Assembly (NCBI RefSeq): GCF_001913155.1
Contig: NZ_CP018760.1
Coordinates: 1,674,001 to 1,738,000 of the forward strand
Direction of reading: 5' to 3'
DNA: 64,000 nt
From: Maribacter hydrothermalis
GTDB lineage: Bacteria > Bacteroidota > Bacteroidia > Flavobacteriales > Flavobacteriaceae
Of the stretch, positions 37,144-48,298 are shown one piece after another; within the stretch, counting starts at the first letter, position 1; each line of letters opens with the position of its first letter. Under the pieces are notes generated by a model. The model saw only the letters and a program-made list of their open reading frames with translations, did not search any database and had not been told where the DNA came from. The position numbers and the translations under genes are program-made.

Positions 37144-38721
37144 CTATAATTTATCGACCATTACTTTGTAAGTAGGGTCCTCCATTACATTTACATCTAT
37201 AATGTCTTCTGCATTTGCTAATAAGCGAATACAATCTTTACTTAAATAACGTAAATGTACCTTCTTACCTACTTTGGAGTATCGTTCTGTAATCTTATTC
37301 AAGGCTTCTATTCCGCTCATATCTGCAACACGGCTCTCTTTAAAGTCGATAATTACCTCACTTGGGTCTCCTTGAACATCGAATTTTTCACTAAAAAGCG
37401 TGGTAGAGCCAAAGAATAAAGGACCATAGATTTCATAATGCTTTACTCCATTTTCATCCACATATTTTCTTGCACGAATTCTTTTTGCATTCTCCCAAGA
37501 ATATGCCAATGCAGAAATAACTACACCTAACAAAACAGCTACTGCCAAGTTATGTGTAATTGCGGTAATCAAAGTCACCAATACCATAACTACAACATCT
37601 GAATTTGGCATTTTTCTAAAAGTCTTAAAGCTAGCCCATTCAAAAGTACCTATGGCCACCATAAACATTAAGCCAACCAATGCTGCCATTGGCAAACGCT
37701 CAATTACACTGGAACCAAACATGATAAATACCAATAACATAACCGCTGCGGTAATACCAGACAATCTTGCTCTTGCACCAGACGATGTATTAATTAAACT
37801 TTGACCGATCATAGCGCAGCCTCCCATACCGGATAAGAATCCTGATAAAATGTTAGCTGAACCTTGTGCTACACATTCCCTATTACTACTACCTCTAGTT
37901 TCGGTAATTTCATCTATAATATTTAAGGTCAATAAACTCTCTATTAAACCAACACCCGCTACAATTGCTGCAAACGGGAAAATGATTTTAAAAGATTCGA
38001 ATGTCAACGGTATCTGTGGAATAGATAATGGTGGAAAACCACCCTTAATAGACTCACCTTCTCTCATGGTATCCGCTACGGTTAATGTATCTATACTGAA
38101 CCCGATAACTATGGCAGAAACAACTACAATTGCGACCAGGGAAGAAGGTACTGCCTTTGTTAACTTTGGTAATCCCCATATAATTAACATGGTCAATACT
38201 GTTAACCCTAACATCATAGCCATATTCATACCTGTTAGTAGTTGGTCTGTTCCTTTCTGATAAAAATTAGGAAACTGAGCCATAAATATGATAATCGCTA
38301 AACCGTTTACAAAACCAAACATTACCGGATGCGGTACTAAACGAATGAATTTTCCTAAACGTAATACTCCCGCTAATATTTGTAAAACACCCGCCACAAT
38401 TACAGTAGCAAAAACATAATTTAAAATGGTCTCTGGCTCTATTCCAGGGAAGTTTCTTTTCAATTCTAATATCAACCCGATGAAAACAACCGCTACTGCA
38501 CCTGTAGCACCAGAAATCATGCCTGGTCTACCTCCGAAAATTGAGGTTATCAAAGCTAGGACAAATGCCGCGTATAATCCTGTTAAAGGCGAAAAACCTG
38601 GTATTAATGCAAAAGCAATAGCCTCGGGCACTAAGGCCAATGCTACCGTTAATCCTGATAGGATTTCTGTTTTATAATCTACTTTTTGTTTAAAATTGAA
38701 TAAATTGAAAATCTTCGCCAT
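37144..38721 (-). CDS. SulP family anion transporter with STAS domain
   Basis: This 525-residue transporter has a core of about 12-14 helices (residues 10-410) typical of SLC26/SulP, including PLTGLYAAFV, GATGAVAVVF and GMGGCAMIGQSLIN. A C-terminal STAS domain follows (about 425-525; VIIDFKESRVADMSGIEALNKI spans the core). Substrates in the family are sulfate, bicarbonate or dicarboxylates. No carbonic anhydrase or sulfur-assimilation gene is adjacent, so specificity is open. Confidence 0.92.
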   Translation of the reverse strand: MAKIFNLFNFKQKVDYKTEILSGLTVALALVPEAIAFALIPGFSPLTGLYAAFVLALITSIFGGRPGMISGATGAVAVVFIGLILELKRNFPGIEPETILNYVFATVIVAGVLQILAGVLRLGKFIRLVPHPVMFGFVNGLAIIIFMAQFPNFYQKGTDQLLTGMNMAMMLGLTVLTMLIIWGLPKLTKAVPSSLVAIVVVSAIVIGFSIDTLTVADTMREGESIKGGFPPLSIPQIPLTFESFKIIFPFAAIVAGVGLIESLLTLNIIDEITETRGSSNRECVAQGSANILSGFLSGMGGCAMIGQSLINTSSGARARLSGITAAVMLLVFIMFGSSVIERLPMAALVGLMFMVAIGTFEWASFKTFRKMPNSDVVVMVLVTLITAITHNLAVAVLLGVVISALAYSWENAKRIRARKYVDENGVKHYEIYGPLFFGSTTLFSEKFDVQGDPSEVIIDFKESRVADMSGIEALNKITERYSKVGKKVHLRYLSKDCIRLLANAEDIIDVNVMEDPTYKVMVDKL

Positions 38722-38804
38722 GTACCTCTAACTTTAAAGGGCGCAAAAATAGTAATATTTACCGGCCTCACCACAAACATGCTGATTATTACCAAATTAT
38801 CTAT

Positions 38805-39779
38805 CTACCAGCTCTTTAATCCCAATAATTTCTCTCCTATGGGAGATAATTTAGCAGTATCATATTTAGTTTGTTCCCAATTACGTGGATCACCAGGAAA
38901 TGCATAACCTTCTGGCGCAATTTTATTTTTCCAAGAGTTTACCCTCCAATTACGCATTTCTTCATTTTCTGGCTCTGCAGGCATCATTGAAATATACTGT
39001 GCTATTCTAACTTTATCCTTCGACTTATTTGGTCTAATACCATGTGGTTCGGTGCTATTGAAAATCAGTAAATCACCTGCCATCATTTTCACTTTTACAA
39101 TTTTATCTTCTAAACCCTCTAATGAAGGTTGAAAATGGTCTCGGTCTTCTGGCTGCGTTAATTTCCACGAATCGTAATTACGGTATAACCATGGTATACA
39201 TTGAAATCCACCCATATTCTCATCATCTTGATCAGCCAATGCTAATACTCCTTGCACGTTTTGCGGTTTGGTTTCTGGATCATAATCCCAATGTATAAAT
39301 CCTTTATTATCTACTCCTGGTGGTAATGGAAAATTAAGATTTGCGCGATCAATAGTTACCCATAATTTTTCTGTTCCCCAAACATCTACAAAGGCATCAT
39401 ATACTCTTTGTGTTTGTCTATTGTTCCATAAATGTTGATGGTTATACACCTCAACCATGCCTGTTCCTGTTAATTCTTTCATTTGTATTTCTGCTCGTGG
39501 TGGCGCATACCATGTTGAAGTATCTGTGGGACTCTTTTCATCAAACTCCCATAAAAAATCTGCAGTAGCTTTTGCTTGCTCTAGAGGTACAGCATTTTTT
39601 ATGACAATATATCCATTCTCCTTCCAGAATTTCCAATCTTCTTCGCTGAGTACACGAAGTGATTTGCCGTTAGATCTATCGTTTAAGTTTTGCTTACTGC
39701 TTGTTGCCGTTGATGGATTACCTGGTATATCTTTGTGCGCTTTATTACCCTGTTCCACTTTGTTGTTTGTCTGTTGCAT
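38805..39779 (-). CDS. phytanoyl-CoA dioxygenase (PhyH) family protein
   Basis: This 324-residue Fe(II)/2-oxoglutarate dioxygenase has the facial triad HxD at IHWDYD (His163, Asp165), His246 and the 2-OG-binding Arg249 in EPHGIRPNK. The first 40 residues are an unusual polar, Asn/Lys/Ser-rich extension. The substrate is unknown; PhyH proteins hydroxylate lipids, amino-acid derivatives or osmolytes. It is divergent from an AraC regulator, and the 147-nt gap carries three TTGAACTA repeats. Confidence 0.88.
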   Translation of the reverse strand: MQQTNNKVEQGNKAHKDIPGNPSTATSSKQNLNDRSNGKSLRVLSEEDWKFWKENGYIVIKNAVPLEQAKATADFLWEFDEKSPTDTSTWYAPPRAEIQMKELTGTGMVEVYNHQHLWNNRQTQRVYDAFVDVWGTEKLWVTIDRANLNFPLPPGVDNKGFIHWDYDPETKPQNVQGVLALADQDDENMGGFQCIPWLYRNYDSWKLTQPEDRDHFQPSLEGLEDKIVKVKMMAGDLLIFNSTEPHGIRPNKSKDKVRIAQYISMMPAEPENEEMRNWRVNSWKNKIAPEGYAFPGDPRNWEQTKYDTAKLSPIGEKLLGLKSW

Positions 39780-39797
39780 TAGTATAAAAATTTAAGG

Positions 39798-39868
39798 TTG
39801 AACTATAGTATAAAACTACTGAGCCTTAGCAACTTGAACTACCGTAATATTGACCACTATTTGAACTA
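39798..39868. repeat. three direct TTGAACTA repeats between phyH-like and araC-like genes
   Basis: TTGAACTA occurs at 39798-39805, 39834-39841 and 39861-39868 in the same orientation (spacings 36 and 27 nt). Divergent AraC-family regulators usually bind direct repeats in such gaps, so these are candidate operator sites. The copy at 39798 is 19 nt from the PhyH ATG. Confidence 0.55.
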
Positions 39869-39926
39869 TATTGATTAAAAACAATCATTATGACAAAATT
39901 ATGCGCAATTTTGTTACATTTAGCTC

Positions 39927-40775
39927 ATGAAAATTGAGTTAGAAACTATTGAGCCAGTAAGTAAAAGTCCGTTTCGTTTACTGCACGACCCCAAACTGAG
40001 TCATCTCTTTTATTGGCATTTTCACCCTGAATATGAAATCGTTTATATAGAAGGTGCTAATGGAACAAGGCATGTAGGCGACCATATTTCCGAATATGAA
40101 GAAACCGATTTGGTTCTAATAGGTTCTAATATACCACACCTAAATTTTGACTATGGTGTAAAAACAACGTACCGTGAAGAAGTTGTACATATAAAGCCTT
40201 CTTTTAAAAGTACTTTTGTAGACCCTATTCCAGAACTGCAAAGCTTAAATAGATTACTAGATTTATCTAGATACGGAATTGCTTTTCACGGGGAAACTAA
40301 AAAAGTGGTGGGCAAATTATTAAAGGAACTACACACCTTAAAACCTTTTGAATATTTTATGGCAATCATGAATATTCTTAAAAGATTATCTCAAAGTAAC
40401 GAATTTGAATTGCTGCATAAGAAACCTTATAAGAATAGATATAGCAAAAAAGAACAAAGTAGAATTCGTGATATTTATGCCTTAATTGATGAACGCTACC
40501 AAGGTAAAATTTCGGTTGATGAAGTTGCCAAATTTTGCAATTTAACCAAGCCCGCTTTTTGCCGCTATTTTAAAAAAGCAACAGGAAGTACTTTTATTGA
40601 GTTCTTAAATCAATATCGTATTAGTCAATCTAAACGTTTACTACTTTCCGGTAAGAATGTTAGTGAAACATGTTTTGAATGCGGATTTGAAAGCTTGTCA
40701 TATTTCAATAGAACGTTTAAAAAAGTAACGGGAGAAAATCCATCGGCATTTAAAAAGAGGTTACAGGGTAATTAA
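39927..40775 (+). CDS. AraC-family transcriptional regulator with cupin sensor
   Basis: This 282-residue protein has an N-terminal cupin-like ligand domain (about 1-150; YWHFHPEYEIVYIEG with three His/Glu). The C-terminal AraC domain has two helix-turn-helix motifs (about 190-280; SVDEVAKFCNLTKPAFCRYFKK and SETCFECGFESLSYFNRTFKK are split across it). It most likely activates the divergent PhyH gene in response to a small molecule. The intergenic repeats are the probable binding sites. Confidence 0.92.
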   Translation: MKIELETIEPVSKSPFRLLHDPKLSHLFYWHFHPEYEIVYIEGANGTRHVGDHISEYEETDLVLIGSNIPHLNFDYGVKTTYREEVVHIKPSFKSTFVDPIPELQSLNRLLDLSRYGIAFHGETKKVVGKLLKELHTLKPFEYFMAIMNILKRLSQSNEFELLHKKPYKNRYSKKEQSRIRDIYALIDERYQGKISVDEVAKFCNLTKPAFCRYFKKATGSTFIEFLNQYRISQSKRLLLSGKNVSETCFECGFESLSYFNRTFKKVTGENPSAFKKRLQGN

Positions 40776-40899
40776 ATGAATTAGAATTCTTTGCAATTGA
40801 GGAAACATTTAAAGTGAGTCTCTATTATTTTTAGAAGAGTACAATGCAAACCTTGATCCTCAATTTCAATGGATTGGTTATAACTTCTAAAATTTAATT

Positions 40900-41427
40900 A
40901 TGGAAATTTTCGACCCGCTTTCATTTAAAACCGTTGGACAAATATGTGTTGCTGCGTTTTTTGTCTATTTATACATGATGTTCATTACCCTCGTTACAGG
41001 CAAAAGAACATTCGCCAAAATGACAAGTTTTGATTTTGCGGTAACAATTGCCATGGGTTCTATTTTAGCCGATGCGGTCAACAAACCTGTCTCAAACTTA
41101 ATGCCCGCTATGGTTTCTATAGCATTGCTTGCAGGTTTACAAGCTTTATTTGCCAAACTACTATCATCATCTACTACTGTCCAAAAAGTAATTACCAATA
41201 CGCCTATTTTATTAATGGAAAATGGCACTATCCTTAAAGACAATATGAAAAAGGCATTAGTAAGCCAAGCCGATTTAATGGGGAAATTACGTGAAGCCAA
41301 CGTTTTACAGCTATCTCAAGTTAAAGCTGTTATCTTCGAAACAACAGGAGACATATCTGTTTTGCATACGGATAAACAAATGGAAATCGATGCTATTATA
41401 ATTGAAGATGTTAAATACAACCTATAA
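40900..41427 (+). CDS. DUF421 (YetF-like) membrane protein
   Basis: This 175-residue protein has three transmembrane helices (about 10-100) and a small cytoplasmic alpha/beta domain. TGKRTFAKMTSFDFAVTIAMGS (about 33-54) is the DUF421 signature, and ETTGDISVL the C-terminal one. Family function is poorly known (YetF of Bacillus). It is transcribed alone and ends at a strong convergent terminator. Confidence 0.88.
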   Translation: MEIFDPLSFKTVGQICVAAFFVYLYMMFITLVTGKRTFAKMTSFDFAVTIAMGSILADAVNKPVSNLMPAMVSIALLAGLQALFAKLLSSSTTVQKVITNTPILLMENGTILKDNMKKALVSQADLMGKLREANVLQLSQVKAVIFETTGDISVLHTDKQMEIDAIIIEDVKYNL

Positions 41428-41455
41428 AAAATGCCCTTTTAAAAGGGCATTCTTA
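41426..41455. terminator. bidirectional intrinsic terminator
   Basis: A perfect 20-nt inverted repeat (41431-41450, ATGCCCTTTT / AAAAGGGCAT) flanked by A and T runs lies between the converging DUF421 gene and the duplicated lipoprotein gene. Confidence 0.85.
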
Positions 41456-41473
41456 AGACAATTAACCTAAAAA

Positions 41474-42388
41474 CTATTTTGCTTTCTTTCGTTCTACATT
41501 CATAGTAGGATTAGACGTTTTAATTCTCTTTTTGCTTTCAACACCTTTTCCAGATTTTAAATACTCTTGATATCCTCTACCTCTAAACTCATATGTTGTA
41601 CCACTATCTGGGTGGTATAATTCTATTGTACTATCATTTATTACATATAATTCAAAATAATCGTCCCCGAAAAAATCGTAGTCCAATGTCAAGGTTTTTA
41701 AAGAATTATCACCTTGCACATTGTACACTTCATAATTTCCTTCAAAATCCCACTGTAAATTTGAAATACTAGTGTTTGGAGCATCTATAGATGACCTAAA
41801 AAAGCTAGGTAAAAACTGTAGATAGTTCTCGTTATCGAAATCATTTAAAGCTCCAGACTCACTAGTGTATATCTTTTCCCAAGCATCATACTCTTGTATA
41901 AAGTAGTTGATGTTATCATAGAACACCATATCATAATCGAATCTATTTGTTTGGTATCCTTTTAAATAATATGATGTATCTGAACTGGCATCATATAATT
42001 CAATTGTGTTATTATTAACCGCATAAACCTCTAAAAACCATGATCCATCAATATCGTGATCAATATCAACAGTACCTCTAAGCGTGCCATAAGTACCTAC
42101 ATCAATACCTAAACCACCACCCGTTTTACCAATACCAACTATATTATTGTTTGCATACAAAACTCCGCGATTAAAAGACACTGTAAAAGCCCTTTGCAAA
42201 AAAGGAACTTCGCCATTTCCACGTGTTGCATTTATATCCACATACCATAAATCATAGCTTTGTAAAACTTGATCGGTATTGAAAGCCGACTCTTCTATAA
42301 AATCATCTTCAATAATTACTTCTGTATAACAAGAAACCATTAAAGTGGCTAGTAAGAAATATCCCGTAAGTAGTTTTATTGTTTTCAT
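41474..42388 (-). CDS. lipoprotein with internal duplication, unknown function
   Basis: This 304-residue lipoprotein has Cys20 in MVSC. Two similar halves are visible: residues 118-146 (FLEVYAVNNNTIELYDASSD...) match 245-273 (FELYVINDSTIELYHPDSG...), each ending in GYQ. Each unit looks like a lipocalin-like small beta-barrel. The C-terminal 25 residues are Lys/Arg-rich. I do not recognise a characterised family. It is probably a surface or periplasmic protein. Confidence 0.75.
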   Translation of the reverse strand: MKTIKLLTGYFLLATLMVSCYTEVIIEDDFIEESAFNTDQVLQSYDLWYVDINATRGNGEVPFLQRAFTVSFNRGVLYANNNIVGIGKTGGGLGIDVGTYGTLRGTVDIDHDIDGSWFLEVYAVNNNTIELYDASSDTSYYLKGYQTNRFDYDMVFYDNINYFIQEYDAWEKIYTSESGALNDFDNENYLQFLPSFFRSSIDAPNTSISNLQWDFEGNYEVYNVQGDNSLKTLTLDYDFFGDDYFELYVINDSTIELYHPDSGTTYEFRGRGYQEYLKSGKGVESKKRIKTSNPTMNVERKKAK

Positions 42389-42497
42389 ATGATTTTATTT
42401 AATTGATTATTAATCATAAAACAATCTCTATGCCACAATTTTACAACACTAATATTTAACTAATAACGAACAAGTAAATATTTGGTAAATTTACCAT

Positions 42498-43499
42498 ATG
42501 AAAAAGGACGCAAAATTTGCAGTATTGGGCGGTGGTAGCTGGGCTACCGCTATCGTAAAAATGTTAACCAACAACCAAGAAAAAGTAGGTTGGTACATGC
42601 GAAATACTGATGCAATTGAGCATATTAAAACTCAAAAACACAATCCTAATTACCTTACTTCTGTTGAGTTTAAAACGGAGCAATTACTATTGACAGATGA
42701 TATTAACGAGGCAGTAAATTTTGCTGATGTATTAGTGTTTGCCATCCCATCTGCTTTTTTAGTTGGTGAATTAGAAAAATTAACAACGCCATTAAAAGGA
42801 AAAATAATCTTTTCGGCTATTAAAGGTATTGTTCCAGAATCTGGATTGATAGTTGGTGAACATTTTCATGAAACTTATAAGATACCTTTTGACCATATAG
42901 GTGTTATTACAGGGCCATGCCATGCAGAAGAAGTTGCCATGGAACGTTTATCCTACTTAACCATTGCTTGTGCAGATAAAGAAAAAGCACAATTAGTTGC
43001 TAAAAATTTGTCTAGCAATTACATTAAAACTAATATCAGTAAAGATATTATTGGCACGGAATACGCAGCAATGTTGAAAAACATTTATGCAATAGCGGCG
43101 GGTATAGCTCACGGTTTAGGTTACGGAGATAATTTTCAGAGTGTATTAATGAGTAACGCAATTCGTGAGATGAAGCGTTACACAAAACGCATACATAACC
43201 TGGACCGGAACATTAATAAATCGGCTTATTTAGGTGATTTATTAGTTACTGGGTATTCTGTTTTTAGTCGTAATAGAATGTTCGGGAATATGATTGGTAA
43301 AGGCTACACGGTTAAAAGTGCCCAAATGGAAATGAACATGATTGCCGAAGGTTATTATGCCACAAAAAGTGCCTATGTTATAAAAGAGAACTTTAAGAAA
43401 AAGGTCAAAACTCCAATTATTGACGCAGTTTATAAAGTTCTCTATGAAAATAAGAATCCTAAAAAGGTGTTTCTTGAATTGACTGATAAGTTAGATTAA
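42498..43499 (+). CDS. gpsA: NAD(P)-dependent glycerol-3-phosphate dehydrogenase
   Basis: This 333-residue protein has the GpsA fold. The NAD-binding GGGSWATAIVKML is at the N-terminus, TGPCHAEE is present, and the catalytic/substrate region is EYAAMLKNIYAIAAGIAHGLGYGDN (about 192-216). It makes sn-glycerol 3-phosphate from DHAP for phospholipid synthesis. It faces glpD and glpK nearby on the opposite strand, which run the catabolic direction. Confidence 0.95.
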   Translation: MKKDAKFAVLGGGSWATAIVKMLTNNQEKVGWYMRNTDAIEHIKTQKHNPNYLTSVEFKTEQLLLTDDINEAVNFADVLVFAIPSAFLVGELEKLTTPLKGKIIFSAIKGIVPESGLIVGEHFHETYKIPFDHIGVITGPCHAEEVAMERLSYLTIACADKEKAQLVAKNLSSNYIKTNISKDIIGTEYAAMLKNIYAIAAGIAHGLGYGDNFQSVLMSNAIREMKRYTKRIHNLDRNINKSAYLGDLLVTGYSVFSRNRMFGNMIGKGYTVKSAQMEMNMIAEGYYATKSAYVIKENFKKKVKTPIIDAVYKVLYENKNPKKVFLELTDKLD

Positions 43500-43541
43500 T
43501 CATAATTTCCATATCTTAGAATACATCAAAGTTTTACACGT

Positions 43542-44939
43542 ATGCGTTTTGGGATGTTTTCGATTTTTTTCTTGATTTTATATGCTTGTAATCCAACCCC
43601 AAAATATGAAACCATCGATGGAATCCTAGAAGTCCCCGAAAATCGTCAAAACCCTGATTCTCGTACATTAAAATTAGTTTACAAAATCTTAAAGGCTAAA
43701 AAAGCTGATTCGCTAAAAGCACCCATTGTTTTACTACAGGGTGGCCCTGGAGGAGCAACCATAACAATGGAAGCCTTTTGGGAAAATAATCCGCTTAGAG
43801 ATGATAGAGATATTGTACTAATGGATCAACGCGGCACAGGTGAGTCACAAGCAAACTGTACAGATATTGGCAAGGCTATGTTTAACATTTTACGACAAGA
43901 CCTCACTCAAGAAGGAGAAATTAAAGCACTTGATTCAGTATTCTCAGAATGCAAGAAGACAATGAAAAAAAATAGGGTTGACCTTGCGGGGTACAATAGC
44001 AAAGAAAATGCCGCTGATTTTGAAGATTTACGAATAGCTTTAGGATATGATAAATGGAACCTTTTTGGAGGTTCTTATGGTTCTCGACTAGGATTGACTA
44101 TCATGCGAGATTTTCCAAACAGTGTTCGTAGTTCAGTACTTGCTTCAATTCTGGCACCTGAAACGAATTTTTTTAATGCTACTATACGGAATTTGGAAAA
44201 CTCTCTTTTTTCTGTACTGGAGCTCTGCGACCAGAATGAGGATTGCAATAATCAATATCCAAATTTAAAAAATCGTTTATTGAAAACATTGAAAAAGCTA
44301 CAAACGGAACCTTTACGTTTAGACTATGAAGACAAGGCGTTCGTATTAAATAGTCAAGATGCGTTGATATTATTATTTATGAATCTTTACGATCGTAATT
44401 CCATTAGCTCCATACCTTTACTTATTAATGCATTGGAAAAAGGAGAACCTAAACCCCTTAAAAATGCAATAAAAAATATTGGAGACATGTATAATTTTAT
44501 TAATTGGTCAATGAACTATTCTGTGATGGTTTACGAAGAACTCCCGTTTTATGATGCTGCTGCTTTAAAAAAAGAAGTAAAACAGTCTACAATTATTGAA
44601 TTTGATTCCATTTCCTTTGCTTTAAGTGACAAGCTAGCGGCTAATTGGCATTCTTTTAGAGCAACGGATTTTGAAAACCAACCTGTGGTTTCGGAAATTC
44701 CAACTTTAATAGCGAGTGGCGGTTTAGACCATGTAACGCCTCCAAGCAATGCAACTGAAGCTTTAAAACATTTGAAAAATGGATATGGAATTTTATTTCC
44801 AGATGAAGGTCACAATATCATGAATCCTTGTTTTCTTAAAATCGCGAAAGAATTTATAAATAATCCTTCGCAAAAACCCAATATAGATTGTAGTTCCATA
44901 AGAAAACCTATTGAATGGGATTTATCACCTTCTTTCTAA
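43542..44939 (+). CDS. S33-family peptidase-like alpha/beta hydrolase lipoprotein
   Basis: This 465-residue lipoprotein has Cys16 in LILYAC. The alpha/beta-hydrolase core has LQGGPGG (oxyanion), DQRGTGES, nucleophile GGSYGSRLG, catalytic Asp in SGGLDHVTPP and His in DEGHNIMNP. A TAP-like C-terminal domain is present. The order matches prolyl/tripeptidyl aminopeptidases. It is probably periplasmic and acts on peptides. Its 3' end overlaps the converging glpD by 15 nt. Confidence 0.88.
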   Translation: MRFGMFSIFFLILYACNPTPKYETIDGILEVPENRQNPDSRTLKLVYKILKAKKADSLKAPIVLLQGGPGGATITMEAFWENNPLRDDRDIVLMDQRGTGESQANCTDIGKAMFNILRQDLTQEGEIKALDSVFSECKKTMKKNRVDLAGYNSKENAADFEDLRIALGYDKWNLFGGSYGSRLGLTIMRDFPNSVRSSVLASILAPETNFFNATIRNLENSLFSVLELCDQNEDCNNQYPNLKNRLLKTLKKLQTEPLRLDYEDKAFVLNSQDALILLFMNLYDRNSISSIPLLINALEKGEPKPLKNAIKNIGDMYNFINWSMNYSVMVYEELPFYDAAALKKEVKQSTIIEFDSISFALSDKLAANWHSFRATDFENQPVVSEIPTLIASGGLDHVTPPSNATEALKHLKNGYGILFPDEGHNIMNPCFLKIAKEFINNPSQKPNIDCSSIRKPIEWDLSPSF

Positions 44940-46592
44940 CGAAAAATCCGAATGCTCCTTTAATTCAGCATTCAAAATAGTTCTCCACTCTTCTATCTTT
45001 GTATCCGGAACTTTAAATTTATTTTGAAATTCTTTTAAAATGGGCTCCATTAGGGTTCTAACACTATCAATATCAAAATACAACCTACCGGTTCTTCTTA
45101 TAAAGAAATCCATAGGGTTTTGTACCATTTCATAATCAATACCAAAAGCCAACTCCGCCTTTGCTAAGCGAACATATTTATCTTTCTCATCTATTTTCGC
45201 GTAATTATTAAGAATCTTCTCCGTTTGCTTACCATAATTGGTGACTAAAAACCAGGCATCATACTCCGTAAATTTGCCGCCTTTAATCTTATCATAAACC
45301 TCTGAAATATATTTCTTTACATGTTTAAACTTTTTAAAATCGTCATTTCCACAAAGAAATATCTTTTCAGTAAAACATTCTTTTAATTCCGTATCATGTT
45401 CCTCTTCCATTTTCTTGGCAATGCGATCTACTACTCTCTCTGCCATTTTACGATACCCTGTTAACTTACCCCCTGCAATACTAATTAAGCCGGTATCCGA
45501 AACAAAAATCTCATCTTTACGCGATAATTCGGAAGCAGATTTGCCTTCTTCGTGTATTAAAGGTCGTAAACCGGCCCAAGAAGAAATAATATCTTCTAAT
45601 TCTAGATTAATTGAAGGGAACATGTTGTTAACAGCAGAAATTAAATAAATAGCATCTGCTAAATCTGTTCTTACATTGTCCTTATCACTATTATAATTGG
45701 TATCCGTAGTACCTACATAAGTAATTTTACCTCTAGGAATAGCAAACATCATTCTACCATCTGGTATATCAAAATAACAAGACTGTTTCACAGGTAATTT
45801 CTCATATGGAAAAACTAAATGGACACCTTTCGTAAGATGTAATTGCTTTCCTTTTTTCGAATTATTTAAACTTCTTAACTCATCTACCCAAGGCCCTGCA
45901 GCACTAATTACATACTTTGCCTTAATTATAAATTCCTGACCCGTAGTTTCATCGGTAGCCTTAACACCTGCCACCTTTTCATCTTTATAAATAAAATTAT
46001 TTACCCTAGCATAATTTAATGCTTGAGCTCCAAAAAGCAGGCTTGTTTTTATATTTTCTATGGTTAAACGAGCATCGTCAGTTCTATATTCGGCATAATA
46101 CCCTGCTCCATTAAGAATCTTTTTTGGTAACAATGGCTCTAATTTCATAGCCTCTTTTTTCTCTAACATCTTGCGTTTGTCATCGCCTGTTACTTGTGCA
46201 AGAATATCGTACACTTTAAGCCCAATAGAGGTTAACCATTTACCGTAAGAACCATTTTCAATTAATGGTAATAACATTTTTTCTGGCAATACTAAGTGTG
46301 GTGCTAATTTGTGTACAATGGCACGTTCAGAACCTACTTCTTTTACTAACCAAAAATCGAACTGCTTTAAATATCGTAGCCCACCATGTATTAATTTTGT
46401 AGACTTACTACTAGTACCTGAAGCAAAATCCCCTTTTTCTAACAATGCTACTTTTAAACCCCTAGAAGCTGCATCTAAAGCAATACCGCCACCTGTAATC
46501 CCTCCTCCAATCACCACCAAATCAAATTCTTCTGACTCAAGGTTTTCAATTATTTTATGACGTTTTAAATTCGTGAATTTTATATTCTTCAT
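44925..46592 (-). CDS. glpD: FAD-dependent glycerol-3-phosphate dehydrogenase
   Basis: This 555-residue protein has an FAD Rossmann motif (VVIGGGITGGGIALDAASRG, about 26-45), GTSSKSTKLIHGGLRYL, and a C-terminal DAO_C domain. It oxidises glycerol 3-phosphate to DHAP and passes electrons to the quinone pool at the membrane. It lies 137 nt downstream of glpK on the same strand, as one glycerol-use unit. The C-terminus overlaps the converging hydrolase gene by 15 nt. Confidence 0.95.
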   Translation of the reverse strand: MKNIKFTNLKRHKIIENLESEEFDLVVIGGGITGGGIALDAASRGLKVALLEKGDFASGTSSKSTKLIHGGLRYLKQFDFWLVKEVGSERAIVHKLAPHLVLPEKMLLPLIENGSYGKWLTSIGLKVYDILAQVTGDDKRKMLEKKEAMKLEPLLPKKILNGAGYYAEYRTDDARLTIENIKTSLLFGAQALNYARVNNFIYKDEKVAGVKATDETTGQEFIIKAKYVISAAGPWVDELRSLNNSKKGKQLHLTKGVHLVFPYEKLPVKQSCYFDIPDGRMMFAIPRGKITYVGTTDTNYNSDKDNVRTDLADAIYLISAVNNMFPSINLELEDIISSWAGLRPLIHEEGKSASELSRKDEIFVSDTGLISIAGGKLTGYRKMAERVVDRIAKKMEEEHDTELKECFTEKIFLCGNDDFKKFKHVKKYISEVYDKIKGGKFTEYDAWFLVTNYGKQTEKILNNYAKIDEKDKYVRLAKAELAFGIDYEMVQNPMDFFIRRTGRLYFDIDSVRTLMEPILKEFQNKFKVPDTKIEEWRTILNAELKEHSDFSLERR

Positions 46593-46659
46593 TAGTTGCT
46601 GTCTTTTAATATGAAAGAAGTATTCTAGTCGTTATTCGAACAAGACCTTACTCCATATT

Positions 46660-46708
46660 CAAAGATATGAAGGGACCTTCCTTATATATTAATTAATAAA
46701 TTAATTAA
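46660..46708 (-). promoter_or_regulatory. glpK-glpD intergenic candidate -7 box and TTAATTAA repeats
   Basis: TATCTTTG (46660-46667, minus strand) fits TAnnTTTG, 68 nt before glpD. Two TTAATTAA palindromes (46689-46696 and 46701-46708) lie upstream of it. They could be an operator or just AT-rich DNA. No spaced TTG is present. Confidence 0.3.
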
Positions 46709-46729
46709 TTGTAAAATTAAAGTTTAGAC

Positions 46730-48238
<1,509 letters not shown>

Positions 48239-48298
48239 CTAAATATAGCAGAATTTAAAGCTATTTCAAAGCAGCAAAAATGGAAGTGATTTGAAAAA

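Noticed and set aside
46681..46715. AT-rich palindromes considered as a replication origin
   Set aside because: No DnaA-box cluster or dnaA gene nearby; the repeat is short and fits ordinary AT-rich intergenic DNA.
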